Below, one piece after another: positions 1 to 8,140 of a stretch of 64,000 bases of DNA. A program made the position numbers and the translations under genes. Under the pieces are notes generated by a model. The model was not told where the DNA came from. It saw only the letters and a program-made list of their open reading frames with translations, and ran no database searches. The stretch is from a virus: the IMG/VR virus record IMGVR_UViG_3300042906_000857, positions 67,297 to 131,296 of that record. One strand, given 5' to 3'. Numbering within the stretch: the stretch's first letter is position 1; each line of letters starts with the position of its first letter.

Positions 1-589
1 GTGTATCATGCATCAATTCTTTTGTATGACTATCTGAAACATGAGATGGAACGCCTTGTTTGAACTTTCCTATGTCTTTATTCTTGGCATGTTCACGCAT
101 CTTAGTGCCTGACATACCTGTTGTACCTTCTGCATCCGGATCACGGTGTCCAGCAGAATGTACATTAATCTTTTTGAAATTGTACAATGAAGTTTTGTGT
201 GTACCATTATAGGCGTGCAACTTCTTCTTCATTTCATCAGTACGGTCAGAACCAACTACCATGTGCAGGTGAGTTACACCTTTCTTGTGTAGTTCTGCTG
301 CGTGATGTAAGAATGTTGGATGATCTTTGGATGAAGCATGGAAGTTTGTTCCTGGAGAGTATCTTTTCAGATGCTTAACCTTCTGTACAGCTGATAAAGG
401 ATTCTTCTTGCTGTCTTGTGAATGTGATGTAACAACAGAATGAGTTGCATTGTGTTTCTTTGCAATCTCTTTTACTTTATCAATCAACTTCAAGTGACCT
501 GTTGTAGGCGGATTCATCCGGCCAAACGTCATCACATGATGGTGTTCACTTTGTTTCTGTTCTTCAACTAACTCTAAAAATGATTTCAT
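1..589 (-). CDS. Cytidylyltransferase/NMN-adenylyltransferase-like nucleotidyltransferase (partial)
   Basis: The open frame runs from an ATG at 589 off the left edge, so about 196 residues are visible and the C-terminus is missing. Residues 22-32 carry a GRMNPPTTGH signature, the HxGH-type nucleotide-binding motif of the nucleotidylyltransferase superfamily (NadR/NMNAT/TagD type). A later SGTKMRE segment sits where the family's ISSTxIR motif normally lies. It probably transfers AMP or CMP to a small phosphate or mononucleotide substrate; the substrate cannot be read from the sequence. Its ATG overlaps the TGA of the upstream ligase-like gene (ATGA), which suggests translational coupling and a shared role. 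The protein is lysine- and histidine-rich like its neighbour. Confidence 0.75.
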   Translation of the reverse strand, partial: MKSFLELVEEQKQSEHHHVMTFGRMNPPTTGHLKLIDKVKEIAKKHNATHSVVTSHSQDSKKNPLSAVQKVKHLKRYSPGTNFHASSKDHPTFLHHAAELHKKGVTHLHMVVGSDRTDEMKKKLHAYNGTHKTSLYNFKKINVHSAGHRDPDAEGTTGMSGTKMREHAKNKDIGKFKQGVPSHVSDSHTKELMHDT

Positions 590-1779
590 TTACGTACTTT
601 TAACAAATTCTGTTTAGCAAATTCTGCACGGTTAACCAATTTTGTTGGTTGATTATCGTGGTGTACAACGAAACCTTCTGGTTTAGATTTCTTACCTTCA
701 ATGTGGTGTTGGTAACGTCCTTCGTGTGTTTCCAAAGAATTTACCAAAGCATTTTTGGCTTGATGTAAGTGGTGGTGCATACTAAACAAATTACCATAAT
801 GTGCTTTGTGTTTATCCACATGAGCAATTTGTGACTTACCTTCACCAGTCTTTTCAGCCTTTGACTTTTCAGTTTTCACTTTAGCTGCTTGCTTTTCATG
901 TTCATTACTCAAGTGATCTTTGAAACCTTTAACAGAAGGCACTTCATCATGTCTAACTGTTTTGTTAATGTATGTAGATAGATGACCAGTTTCTCCACCG
1001 TGTTTGTGGTGAACTGCATCATACATTTTGTGGCCATGTGTATCGTGGATATCTTTGGCTGCAGCCATGTGTTTTTGGAAAGTGTGTTCATTCTCAGGTG
1101 AATGTTTAACTTTGCTGGTGTCATGTTCCGCACCGTGCAGGTGAACATCAGAATGTTGTTTGAAATTGTGGTGGTCAACATGAGGTGAAGCACTTTTCAT
1201 GTCATCACTGTATTTTTGATGAACCACAATACCAACTTTTGACTTTTTAACCTTATCGGCATCTTCTTTACTCTTAGGAGTATAAGTGATTGTGTTTGGT
1301 GTAAAAGACACTTTACTGTCTTTGGCTTCAACAATAAATTCTTCATGTAGGTTTTTAGTGTCTGCATGGTGCATCAAGTCACCTTGGTAAACACCATGTT
1401 TTGGTGATACTTTCGGTAGATGTTTGAGTGCATGTTTAAGTGTTTTTGCAAGACCAGGTGCGTGTCCGTGGTTCTTGTCAATGTCTGCTTCCGTGTGATT
1501 AATCTTAGGATTCTTGTTGAATGCCGACTTAGTTGCAACAAAGAACTTACCATTTTTTGGATGATGGCCAAAGACTAAAGATGGAGAACCATCATACTTC
1601 ATTGTTAGGTCACTGGTATTTGCACCGGCTTTCATGTGACCATGAGCCTTCATTAGTGCTGCATGAGCGTGTTCGAAACCAGCGTGGCCGTGCATCAAAG
1701 GACGATCCTCTGCATGATGAATATGCTTGAGTTCGGCGCCTTCGGCTTCTTCCTTTAGAAAGGATTGGAATGTTAACAT
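586..1779 (-). CDS. Ligase-fold (covalent nucleotidyltransferase) protein, His-rich
   Basis: This 397-residue protein shows the ordered motifs of the DNA/RNA ligase and capping-enzyme superfamily. Motif I is K61-Y-D-G, with K61 as candidate adenylated lysine. A motif III-like YQGDLM lies at 131-136. Motif IV-like EGFVV lies at 368-372, followed by a motif V-like lysine in TKLVNR at 379-384. About 230 residues, rich in His and Lys, separate motifs III and IV, which is longer than in minimal RNA ligases. I believe related phage proteins are annotated only as a domain of unknown function. Tandem sigma70-type and late promoters lie upstream, and the stop overlaps the start of the next nucleotidyltransferase gene. 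Ligase activity is inferred from motifs only. Confidence 0.65.
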   Translation of the reverse strand: MLTFQSFLKEEAEGAELKHIHHAEDRPLMHGHAGFEHAHAALMKAHGHMKAGANTSDLTMKYDGSPSLVFGHHPKNGKFFVATKSAFNKNPKINHTEADIDKNHGHAPGLAKTLKHALKHLPKVSPKHGVYQGDLMHHADTKNLHEEFIVEAKDSKVSFTPNTITYTPKSKEDADKVKKSKVGIVVHQKYSDDMKSASPHVDHHNFKQHSDVHLHGAEHDTSKVKHSPENEHTFQKHMAAAKDIHDTHGHKMYDAVHHKHGGETGHLSTYINKTVRHDEVPSVKGFKDHLSNEHEKQAAKVKTEKSKAEKTGEGKSQIAHVDKHKAHYGNLFSMHHHLHQAKNALVNSLETHEGRYQHHIEGKKSKPEGFVVHHDNQPTKLVNRAEFAKQNLLKVRK

Positions 1780-1825
1780 GTATTATACCTCTTGAAATGC
1801 AACACACTTTGGTTGCCTGTAGGTT

Positions 1826-1866
1826 TATTTATAACGGATTATATCACAGACCAACAAAATTGTCAA
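1826..1866 (-). promoter_or_regulatory. Tandem sigma70-type and late promoter
   Basis: On the minus strand TTGACA (1866-1861) is separated by exactly 17 bp from TATAAT (1843-1838), a perfect sigma70 consensus. An exact T4-like late box TATAAATA follows at 1833-1826, 47 nt before the ATG of the ligase-like gene. The unit can therefore be read both early and late. Confidence 0.8.
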
Positions 1867-1889
1867 TTGTTCGGTCCAATATATAGTAC

Positions 1890-2588
1890 TCAATAATGTT
1901 CGATTTCACCGTTTCCGGCCAGCCAACCCCAACATTTTATGGTATCAAACTCGGTCAGATACTCTTTTGGTATGTTTTTGAAGTGAGCATGTTCAGTATC
2001 CAAACCAGTATCACAATCCGCCAGATTCTTGTGGATTACTCCCAAGTATGTATCAATTAATGACGGACAGAAGGAAAACATTCTAGTAATTAATAAATCA
2101 GTAGCATCATCCCTAATTGGTGTCATCCAGGTTGGGATTCTTTTCTTAAATACAAATTTACCAAAAAGATTATCATATTCAGTAATATCAAAAGAATCTT
2201 CAAGTTCAGACCTTGCAGAAAACTTGAATATACGTTTCACATCACTTAACATCTTGGTGATTCGTGGTTCGTATTTCATGGCTGATAATGTATTGAATAG
2301 TAATAGATTTTCTGCATGACTTTTCATACCATTTTCTGAACACCGTTTTACATTTGGTTCACCACTCATATCAATATACAAATTGACCATGCCAGTAATT
2401 GTTTCTCGTTCCAATTCACTAATTGGTCTAACAGAAACGTCAGAGAATATAATCATCACATTGGGTACTTTTTGTCTGATTGATTTTAAGCTTGCAATTG
2501 TTTGTGCAAACCTATCATCATCAGTGAAAGCACCAATTGCAGGTTTAAGTGCAGAAGTAACAATAAAAAGGTTTGTATTTGGTATCAT
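1890..2588 (-). CDS. Conserved hypothetical protein of the glycan cluster
   Basis: This 232-residue soluble protein has no signal peptide or membrane segment. It begins with a beta-strand-like NLFIVTSAL and contains an alternating strand/helix pattern (VPNVMIIFSDVS at about 41-52). That pattern resembles the Rossmann-like nucleotide-sugar domains of glycosyltransferases, but I see no DxD motif that would settle it. It ends with a Trp/Gly-rich tail (GWLAGNGEIEHY). Its start overlaps the stop of the upstream nucleotidyltransferase-HAD gene by 4 nt (ATGA), so it is probably made in step with that enzyme. Function is unknown; sugar or glycan transfer is suggested only by context. Confidence 0.55.
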   Translation of the reverse strand: MIPNTNLFIVTSALKPAIGAFTDDDRFAQTIASLKSIRQKVPNVMIIFSDVSVRPISELERETITGMVNLYIDMSGEPNVKRCSENGMKSHAENLLLFNTLSAMKYEPRITKMLSDVKRIFKFSARSELEDSFDITEYDNLFGKFVFKKRIPTWMTPIRDDATDLLITRMFSFCPSLIDTYLGVIHKNLADCDTGLDTEHAHFKNIPKEYLTEFDTIKCWGWLAGNGEIEHY

Positions 2589-3622
2589 AAGTATCGGTCC
2601 AAGGTATCGTCATCACGGAAAATATTAATTGCTTCAGCTCTAGGATAAGGGTTTGCATTATTAAAATCATTAATCAATATGCGTCTAGAGTTCTGTAATC
2701 CAGAAATTAATTCAAAACTCTTGAATCCTAAACCATATAATATGTCTCTTGTTTTAGAATTATATCCATTCTCTCTGGATGTTGTGAATACAAATTGAGC
2801 ACCTTTGTCTTGTAATGCCAACAATTTTGCCACATTCTTTTTGAGTGGTACTGGTTCTTTATCGTAAGATTTAACTCCAACTCGGCTTTGTGCTTCAATA
2901 ATTGTACCATCAATATCACAAAAAACGACTGGTTTATCATTGTACTCAAACCAATCTTGTGCAGTACCCACATCAATATAATCTATAACTTGTTTCTCGT
3001 TGAAAATTTGTAAGTCACTTATACACATTCCAATTATATCAGATACAAACACTTCACGTTTACTTGTAATACGTTTAAATGCTGATTTATACATCAGTGC
3101 AGAAGAAAACTTATAACCACCAACGCAGAATGTATCAGATACAACTTCTTTCTCAACTATGTCGGTTATAATACCTTGATTGTTAGAAACTGTAAAACTT
3201 TTGGAAGATAACTTCTTCAATACTTCATGTTGAGATATCTTTGATACACATACGTAGTTACCAGATTCAATTTCATGTTCAAAGAAACTATCACAGTCTT
3301 TGATAAAGATTTCTTCACTGAATAGGCCAAGTTTTTCGATTATCTGATATACGGTGTCAGCGGGACCTTTAGTTGGTTCATCCAACACCACAACATTAAC
3401 TGAATCACCAAATTCATGTTTCAGAAATTCTATTGCATTGTATTTCTCATCATGCTCTTTGAGAATACCAATAGTAATGGGTAGATTCAACCTCAAAAAA
3501 GGTTTGATGGCATTGGCCAGCATGAGTTCATGTTTATAATCATACAACAGGTATTTCGGTTTCATATCCGGAAACCTTGTTGATAATCCTGCTGCAGGTA
3601 CAATTACGTGCATTTTAACCAT
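2585..3622 (-). CDS. Bifunctional nucleotidyltransferase - HAD phosphatase
   Basis: The N-terminal half is a sugar-phosphate/alditol-phosphate nucleotidyltransferase of the NTP_transferase family. Its signature VPAAGLSTRFP (8-18) is followed by KPKYLL, and a DCD metal-site candidate lies near 109-111. The C-terminal third is a HAD-superfamily domain with motif I DIDGT (236-240), a Thr-Thr-Ser motif II region (near 280-282) and a late Asn-Asp pair. The fusion suggests activation of a phosphorylated small molecule with CTP or another NTP, coupled to a phosphatase step. The adjacent kinase gene could supply the phosphorylated substrate, as in LicA/LicC phosphocholine pathways. The real substrate is not determinable. 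The start codon overlaps the kinase gene by 19 nt. Confidence 0.8.
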   Translation of the reverse strand: MVKMHVIVPAAGLSTRFPDMKPKYLLYDYKHELMLANAIKPFLRLNLPITIGILKEHDEKYNAIEFLKHEFGDSVNVVVLDEPTKGPADTVYQIIEKLGLFSEEIFIKDCDSFFEHEIESGNYVCVSKISQHEVLKKLSSKSFTVSNNQGIITDIVEKEVVSDTFCVGGYKFSSALMYKSAFKRITSKREVFVSDIIGMCISDLQIFNEKQVIDYIDVGTAQDWFEYNDKPVVFCDIDGTIIEAQSRVGVKSYDKEPVPLKKNVAKLLALQDKGAQFVFTTSRENGYNSKTRDILYGLGFKSFELISGLQNSRRILINDFNNANPYPRAEAINIFRDDDTLDRYL

Positions 3623-4356
3623 AGTCTGTTAATCTCTTTCATAATGAAATTATAATTTGCATCACCCTTAGTAGTATGTAGATACACTCTTAATAACATT
3701 AATATTAAAAGTGAATCATCAAATGCATTTGGGTATAATTCTTTTAAATTGTCCTGGATGTTTTGTAGTTTGGTGTCTAAGCGAACACCTTCATTGCGTA
3801 AGAACCACTTGCATTCCAAGTCCTGGCGCATCTTGGATATATCAAAAACGTATGAATCATATTCAACAGTCACAGGATCAATCATATTGAATCCGGTATC
3901 GGTATAAAGTATATTCTCCAAAGTCATATCACCATGATACATCGAACATGGTAAAATCTTAGGCAATCTATCAATCAGTTCTTCTTTAGTGAATGGTAAA
4001 CCACTGTCAGGTTCCAGCCAACTCAATTTACGTAAATATATATCCGTGTAATCTTTATCCTTAGAATGTTTATAGAAGGATGTGATTGTCTTGTTTATAA
4101 AATCGACAAGTGAATGTATTCCATTATGAATCAGATAAGTTTTCATATCCAGTCCATGAATATATTCCATGTCTAAACAATTATCTTGCCAATTATATAT
4201 TTTTGGAACAGGATAACCAGCAGCATAAAGTGCAGTTAATCTTTCAACATTTCTTTCAACGTTGTTAACTTTCCTTACAAACAATCCACGTTTATCTTCC
4301 AATAAATGGATTGTGCTGCCGGAATGTCCAGTAAGTTCCTTTACGACTTTGACCAT
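3604..4356 (-). CDS. APH/choline-kinase-like small-molecule kinase
   Basis: This 250-residue protein has the catalytic HGD at 141-143 with N148 (HGDMTLEN) and a downstream metal-binding D160 in MIDP. These are the Brenner and DFG-equivalent motifs of the aminoglycoside-phosphotransferase/choline-kinase fold. A lysine in FVRKV near residue 29 fits the ATP-binding position. A phage antibiotic-resistance function is unlikely. Overlap with the nucleotidyltransferase-HAD fusion on one side and a glycosyltransferase-like gene on the other points to phosphorylation of a sugar, amino alcohol or polyol that is then nucleotide-activated. It overlaps the preceding gene by 16 nt. Confidence 0.8.
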   Translation of the reverse strand: MVKVVKELTGHSGSTIHLLEDKRGLFVRKVNNVERNVERLTALYAAGYPVPKIYNWQDNCLDMEYIHGLDMKTYLIHNGIHSLVDFINKTITSFYKHSKDKDYTDIYLRKLSWLEPDSGLPFTKEELIDRLPKILPCSMYHGDMTLENILYTDTGFNMIDPVTVEYDSYVFDISKMRQDLECKWFLRNEGVRLDTKLQNIQDNLKELYPNAFDDSLLILMLLRVYLHTTKGDANYNFIMKEINRLWLKCT

Positions 4357-5018
4357 TTTTCATAATCATCACGAATCAATGAATGCCATGTTCCATTGTG
4401 AGCACCTGGTGGAAATGGATTATTCATATTAACGTACACCAAGTTTTCACCGTGTAGGTTGTGTTCGTGTAAATTGGCTCTCATTAAATCTTCACCAATG
4501 AATTGATTTCCTGCATCATAGTATTTGTCTATATTCTCATATGTGGACATATACTTATTCATTGTTTCCTGTGAACCAAAAGCAAACTGGTCATTGCCAA
4601 AGTCACGTTCAGGCACCATACGACAATTGGGTATATACAACTTTGTGTTATCTAATGTTTCGAATGGTATAAACCTGTTCAAAGCATAATCTGTGCGAGT
4701 TCTAATCACCCAATCATAATCACTAAAAATAAGTTTGTTGCATTGATACATCGAATAGAACATTCTATACGTGAACCTTGGTGGATACTTTTCCGCATTT
4801 GGTGTATTGGTGTAATGTTTATCGAAATCACCCAATGGTGGAACTTCAAAAGCATAGCCAACAGGTTTGTATAACTCAAGAAGTTTGCGTTCTTCTTCGT
4901 ATTTCCAGCTGTGAATATACACATCTACGTCATAGTGATCTAGTAGATTACGTTTGTAGTATTCAAAACCTTCAGCAAATGACCTACATTGGCCAGAAAA
5001 ACATAATGCAATTTTCAT
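4341..5018 (-). CDS. Glycosyltransferase-like protein, SGQxRSF family, copy 1
   Basis: This 225-residue protein opens with KIALCFSGQCRSF, then VDVYIHSW and DYDWVIRTRTDYA, where RTDYA is a plausible nucleotide-sugar/metal site. Its neighbour at 5015 shares the same order of blocks (SGQ-RSF, DVY-H-W, RYDLD), so the two are diverged tandem duplicates. The pattern resembles GT-A-fold phage glycosyltransferases of unknown specificity. It lies in a run of 1-19-nt overlaps within the glycan cluster and probably acts in the cytoplasm on an activated sugar. Specificity is unknown. Confidence 0.6.
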   Translation of the reverse strand: MKIALCFSGQCRSFAEGFEYYKRNLLDHYDVDVYIHSWKYEEERKLLELYKPVGYAFEVPPLGDFDKHYTNTPNAEKYPPRFTYRMFYSMYQCNKLIFSDYDWVIRTRTDYALNRFIPFETLDNTKLYIPNCRMVPERDFGNDQFAFGSQETMNKYMSTYENIDKYYDAGNQFIGEDLMRANLHEHNLHGENLVYVNMNNPFPPGAHNGTWHSLIRDDYEKWSKS

Positions 5019-5707
5019 CTGTGTATACTCACTGGAATGTCATCAATCGAAAACGCAACCTTGTTCATTACCAAATTTCTTAGTAACATCATGTGTGGAC
5101 AGTATCTTTGTTCCATATGAATCTTTATATCACCTTCTGGATATTTCTTTTCGTTTCTCAACCACTCAACAAATTCAGGTTCAAATTGTGTTGAATGTAA
5201 TTTCTCGTAATTGTCATAAATGAAATAGTGTTTTGCATCTTTATGTGGCATGATTGCAAAGATATCAGATACAAGATTATAAGATTCGTTGAATGGTGTA
5301 ACCAAATGAGGTACATCCATACAACCAAAGGTTTCAATATCTAAATCGTAACGACAGTAAACTATCGTGTCATAATCTTCATCAATCAAATCAAATGCCC
5401 GTTTACGGCTATAATTCATTGCTGCGTTCTGTGCAATCTTATCAATAGATAAAGGTTTACGATTTGCAAACAGAATACGTTTTTCTAAAGGAAGAAATTG
5501 TGTGATATTTTGTTTCTGTTGAATTATCTTTACAGGACTGAGTTTATCACTTATTGAAAAGTATTGTCGTTCAGTTTCCTTTTCACTAACATCTTCCCAT
5601 AGGTGGCAATAAACATCTAATTGATTGTAGTCAATAAAAGATTTAATTTTCTCCCAAGTCTTATCAAAGGACCTGTATTGACCAGATAATACTATTGCGC
5701 CCCTCAT
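5015..5707 (-). CDS. Glycosyltransferase-like protein, SGQxRSF family, copy 2
   Basis: I choose the ATG at 5707 (protein MRGAIVLSGQYRSF, 230 residues) over a TTG-type start further upstream, because this ATG overlaps the TGA of the methyltransferase gene as ATGA. Blocks shared with the 4341 gene are SGQYRSF near the N-terminus, LDVYCHLW, and YDTIVYCRYDLDIETF, in which YDLD is a candidate DxD-like site. It ends four bases into the next gene, again by ATGA. It is probably a glycan-modifying transferase; no activity can be assigned. Confidence 0.6.
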   Translation of the reverse strand: MRGAIVLSGQYRSFDKTWEKIKSFIDYNQLDVYCHLWEDVSEKETERQYFSISDKLSPVKIIQQKQNITQFLPLEKRILFANRKPLSIDKIAQNAAMNYSRKRAFDLIDEDYDTIVYCRYDLDIETFGCMDVPHLVTPFNESYNLVSDIFAIMPHKDAKHYFIYDNYEKLHSTQFEPEFVEWLRNEKKYPEGDIKIHMEQRYCPHMMLLRNLVMNKVAFSIDDIPVSIHR

Positions 5708-6273
5708 TTGATCCAGTACCAAACATCAGATTCGGTTGTAAGAATTTCCTTACCGACAGATAAAGCAAATTCTTTGGCTGCACGGTTCACACCCTCAATA
5801 GCAGTAAAATCGTGGCCCGCAAATATACCACCTGGTTTAACTAGATGATAAAAGTTTGCACAATCTTTAGTCAATTGTTCGTAAGTGTGCAATCCATCAA
5901 TGAACACTACATCAAAATCTGGAAGTGCTGATGTGACTGCTGCGTCATCGGAATATTTACGAATCAAATTAAATCTATTTGAATAACCTTTAAGTCGATT
6001 CATAAATCTTTCATAAACGGCTTCACGTTCATTTAGATTGTTGCCATTCCAGTCAACATAATTCTCATAAGGATCAACACCAATCAGATAACATTCAGGA
6101 TTACTGTCCAATAAAAATTGTGTAGTATCTCCAATGTCACAACCAATTTCTAAAACTGAAGGTTTGGTGATTTGTGCAATCATGGCACCAAGGCCATAAC
6201 CAGAACATTTAAAGTTTGGTGTTGGTCTTGTATAAAGTTGTGTTTCAGTATTGAATGTAATAGTATCGTTCAT
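5704..6273 (-). CDS. Class I SAM-dependent methyltransferase (MT_24 type)
   Basis: This 189-residue protein has the SAM-binding motif I VLEIGCDIGDT (40-50), the acidic ribose-binding segment IGVDPYE (64-70) and FIDGLHTYE (124-132). The last is diagnostic for the Methyltransf_24 family, as is the following LVKPGGIFAGHDF. These enzymes often methylate sugars or small molecules in cell-surface glycan pathways. Location between glycosyltransferase-like genes fits O-methylation of a sugar. The stop and start codons overlap those of both neighbours (ATGA and a 1-nt overlap). Confidence 0.85.
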   Translation of the reverse strand: MNDTITFNTETQLYTRPTPNFKCSGYGLGAMIAQITKPSVLEIGCDIGDTTQFLLDSNPECYLIGVDPYENYVDWNGNNLNEREAVYERFMNRLKGYSNRFNLIRKYSDDAAVTSALPDFDVVFIDGLHTYEQLTKDCANFYHLVKPGGIFAGHDFTAIEGVNRAAKEFALSVGKEILTTESDVWYWIK

Positions 6274-7133
6274 TATGCAGTCCTGTAAGTAAAAAATGAA
6301 TTTGGATCCTCTTGGCCAAATTTCTCAATAACCAATTCTTTCCATTTTGGTACTCTATCGTATTGGTGAACAATGCAGTGTGGAACATGGTTCCAATTTG
6401 TTATCAAACCAGTTTCGTAATTAAGTAGTGGTTGTGCTTCTGTTAAGAGTGGTCCGAAATGTTCCATTTTGTATGGATCACCAGTAGTACCAAGTTGTAC
6501 AGCCCAGCCATCATTTTGTGTTGTGAACAGGAATGCATCTTTATATGGTTGTGTATTAATTAACACATTATAGACCGCCTGGTCAACGATAGGAATTGGC
6601 CGGTTCGTTGCATTAGTGAAGATATTGAAACACATATCTCTAACGTAGTCGGATTGACCACCGAACGTTCCAACGTTGTATATTAGATTGTCTTTGAATC
6701 GATTATAAACATCTGGTCCATAAGTCTGCATCAGATTTTGATTGCCCCACGGTTCATCTTTGTAATACATAGACTCCGAACCAGCAACCAGTTTCTTATC
6801 ACCCAAGGTCACAGCAATCCAATGGCATGGGTCTTTTTGGAAATAAACATCTTTTACATCCGTAGTCACAACAATATCATAGTCTTGCCAGTTGTGAAAT
6901 AGGAAGTCATAGATAGCCCAAAATCTTGCTACGTGAATTGGTGCATTGATTTTTGGCATGTCGTATAGTTTAAAACCACACTTAATCAATTCTTCTCGTG
7001 TTTCGGTGCTTGCATCACCAACAACCATCACCTTGTCACCTTTGAATCCACAACTATCTATGGAAAGTACCCAAGGTTTTAATTGATTGAAATTGTATCC
7101 AGTAAACGCACCTATAATTAAATTTTTCGCCAT
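6273..7133 (-). CDS. Putative GT-A-fold glycosyltransferase
   Basis: This 286-residue protein has N-terminal NLIIGAFTGYNFNQLKPWV, followed by a typical GT-A arrangement ending at DIVVTTDVKDVYFQ (86-99). Its TDVKD is the likely metal/nucleotide-sugar DxD site. A late NWNHVPHCIVHQYDR segment supplies His residues often used to hold the metal in retaining GT8-like enzymes. It overlaps the GT2 gene upstream by 16 nt. The acceptor and sugar are unknown. Confidence 0.65.
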   Translation of the reverse strand: MAKNLIIGAFTGYNFNQLKPWVLSIDSCGFKGDKVMVVGDASTETREELIKCGFKLYDMPKINAPIHVARFWAIYDFLFHNWQDYDIVVTTDVKDVYFQKDPCHWIAVTLGDKKLVAGSESMYYKDEPWGNQNLMQTYGPDVYNRFKDNLIYNVGTFGGQSDYVRDMCFNIFTNATNRPIPIVDQAVYNVLINTQPYKDAFLFTTQNDGWAVQLGTTGDPYKMEHFGPLLTEAQPLLNYETGLITNWNHVPHCIVHQYDRVPKWKELVIEKFGQEDPNSFFTYRTA

Positions 7134-7834
7134 GGGAATTCTCCATTATATTTTTCATTCATAATCTTGTTACCGTTAATAAAAAACTCTGCATTGACGG
7201 AACCAGGATTGCCGTCAACACGATATTGTACTGTGTAATTACCTGTGCAATCAAACTTTGGAAAGTGTTGGGCAATCGTTGATAGAAATACTCTATCTTG
7301 ACCCCAGCCACCATGCCATACAGATGCTAATTTTATCGCAATTTCAGTTTTAATGCAATAGTTATTTGTATCAATATGATTAATGCCATGATAAGATTGC
7401 CATTTGCCTAAAGATTCACAATCATCTTTACACACGAATTCACCATCTTTGTTCGTAATGTTCCGTAAGGAATAAGACCAATCTAGATTTTTTTCTTCTA
7501 TGGTTTTGGTACAGTACTCTACGTGGTGCGGATCAAACCAACAATCTTGGTCGAGATATAGAATATACTCTGTGTTGATTAGATGTGTAAATGCAGCATA
7601 GATTCTATGGCCATAAAATCCATTGGCACCAACGTTGATGGGTATTGTGCAAAATTTAAACTTTGGATTGTCCATCCATTTGTTTGAGACTGCCATTGCA
7701 GCAATCTTATCATAATGTTCTGTGCCATCACATACAACATAACATTGTGTATCAATTGTCTGATTCAATACAGACTCAATAGCATTCCGTACCTCAGGCG
7801 CACCCGTGGTCGGTATAATCACCGTAGCTTTCAT
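7118..7834 (-). CDS. Family 2 glycosyltransferase
   Basis: This 238-residue protein begins KATVIIPTTGAPEVRNAIESVLNQT, the classic GT2 N-terminus. The metal-binding LDQDCWF lies at 94-100, and the catalytic-loop-like region GGWGQDR at about 180. Length matches a single GT-A domain. It is the first enzyme gene of the glycan cluster in transcription order, starting 2 nt after the 100-residue hypothetical gene. It probably transfers a sugar to a phage- or host-encoded glycan. Confidence 0.85.
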   Translation of the reverse strand: MKATVIIPTTGAPEVRNAIESVLNQTIDTQCYVVCDGTEHYDKIAAMAVSNKWMDNPKFKFCTIPINVGANGFYGHRIYAAFTHLINTEYILYLDQDCWFDPHHVEYCTKTIEEKNLDWSYSLRNITNKDGEFVCKDDCESLGKWQSYHGINHIDTNNYCIKTEIAIKLASVWHGGWGQDRVFLSTIAQHFPKFDCTGNYTVQYRVDGNPGSVNAEFFINGNKIMNEKYNGEFPWRKI

Positions 7835-7836
7835 AA

Positions 7837-8139
7837 TTAACCTCTTGTCAATTTCAATATTTGTTCAATTTGTTTTTCAATTGCTGGTTTACGATTAGGC
7901 CAGAAGATATATTCTTTATCACCTGTACTATGTAGTTTCTTTAGGAAAGGAATAATCAGTTTCTCAACTTCAGCCAGTCGAGTTTCAGTTTCAGTCAGTG
8001 TAGTTTTATAAGTTTCAACTGTCTGTACACTTTCTCGAATAGCGGAATTGTATTCATGTTCTGAGACTGCTGAAAATCCAAAATCATTTTCTGAATCTTC
8101 ATAATCTTTTAAAATTTTATCAAAGTCTTTTAGTGCCAT
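7837..8139 (-). CDS. Conserved hypothetical, helical
   Basis: I use the ATG at 8139 (MALKDFDKILKDYED, 100 residues), one base after the upstream stop. The earlier GTG lies inside the upstream coding sequence. The protein is predicted mostly helical with a central heptad-like segment, and it ends in an aromatic/basic motif (YIFWPNRKPAIEKQIEQILKLT). From memory this C-terminal motif recurs in T4-like aquatic phages. Function is unknown. Confidence 0.75.
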   Translation of the reverse strand: MALKDFDKILKDYEDSENDFGFSAVSEHEYNSAIRESVQTVETYKTTLTETETRLAEVEKLIIPFLKKLHSTGDKEYIFWPNRKPAIEKQIEQILKLTRG

Positions 8140-8140
8140 T

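Noticed and set aside
3604-4356. Aminoglycoside resistance gene
   Set aside because: The HGD motif is shared by the whole kinase fold, and its neighbours are glycan-activation genes, so resistance is unlikely.
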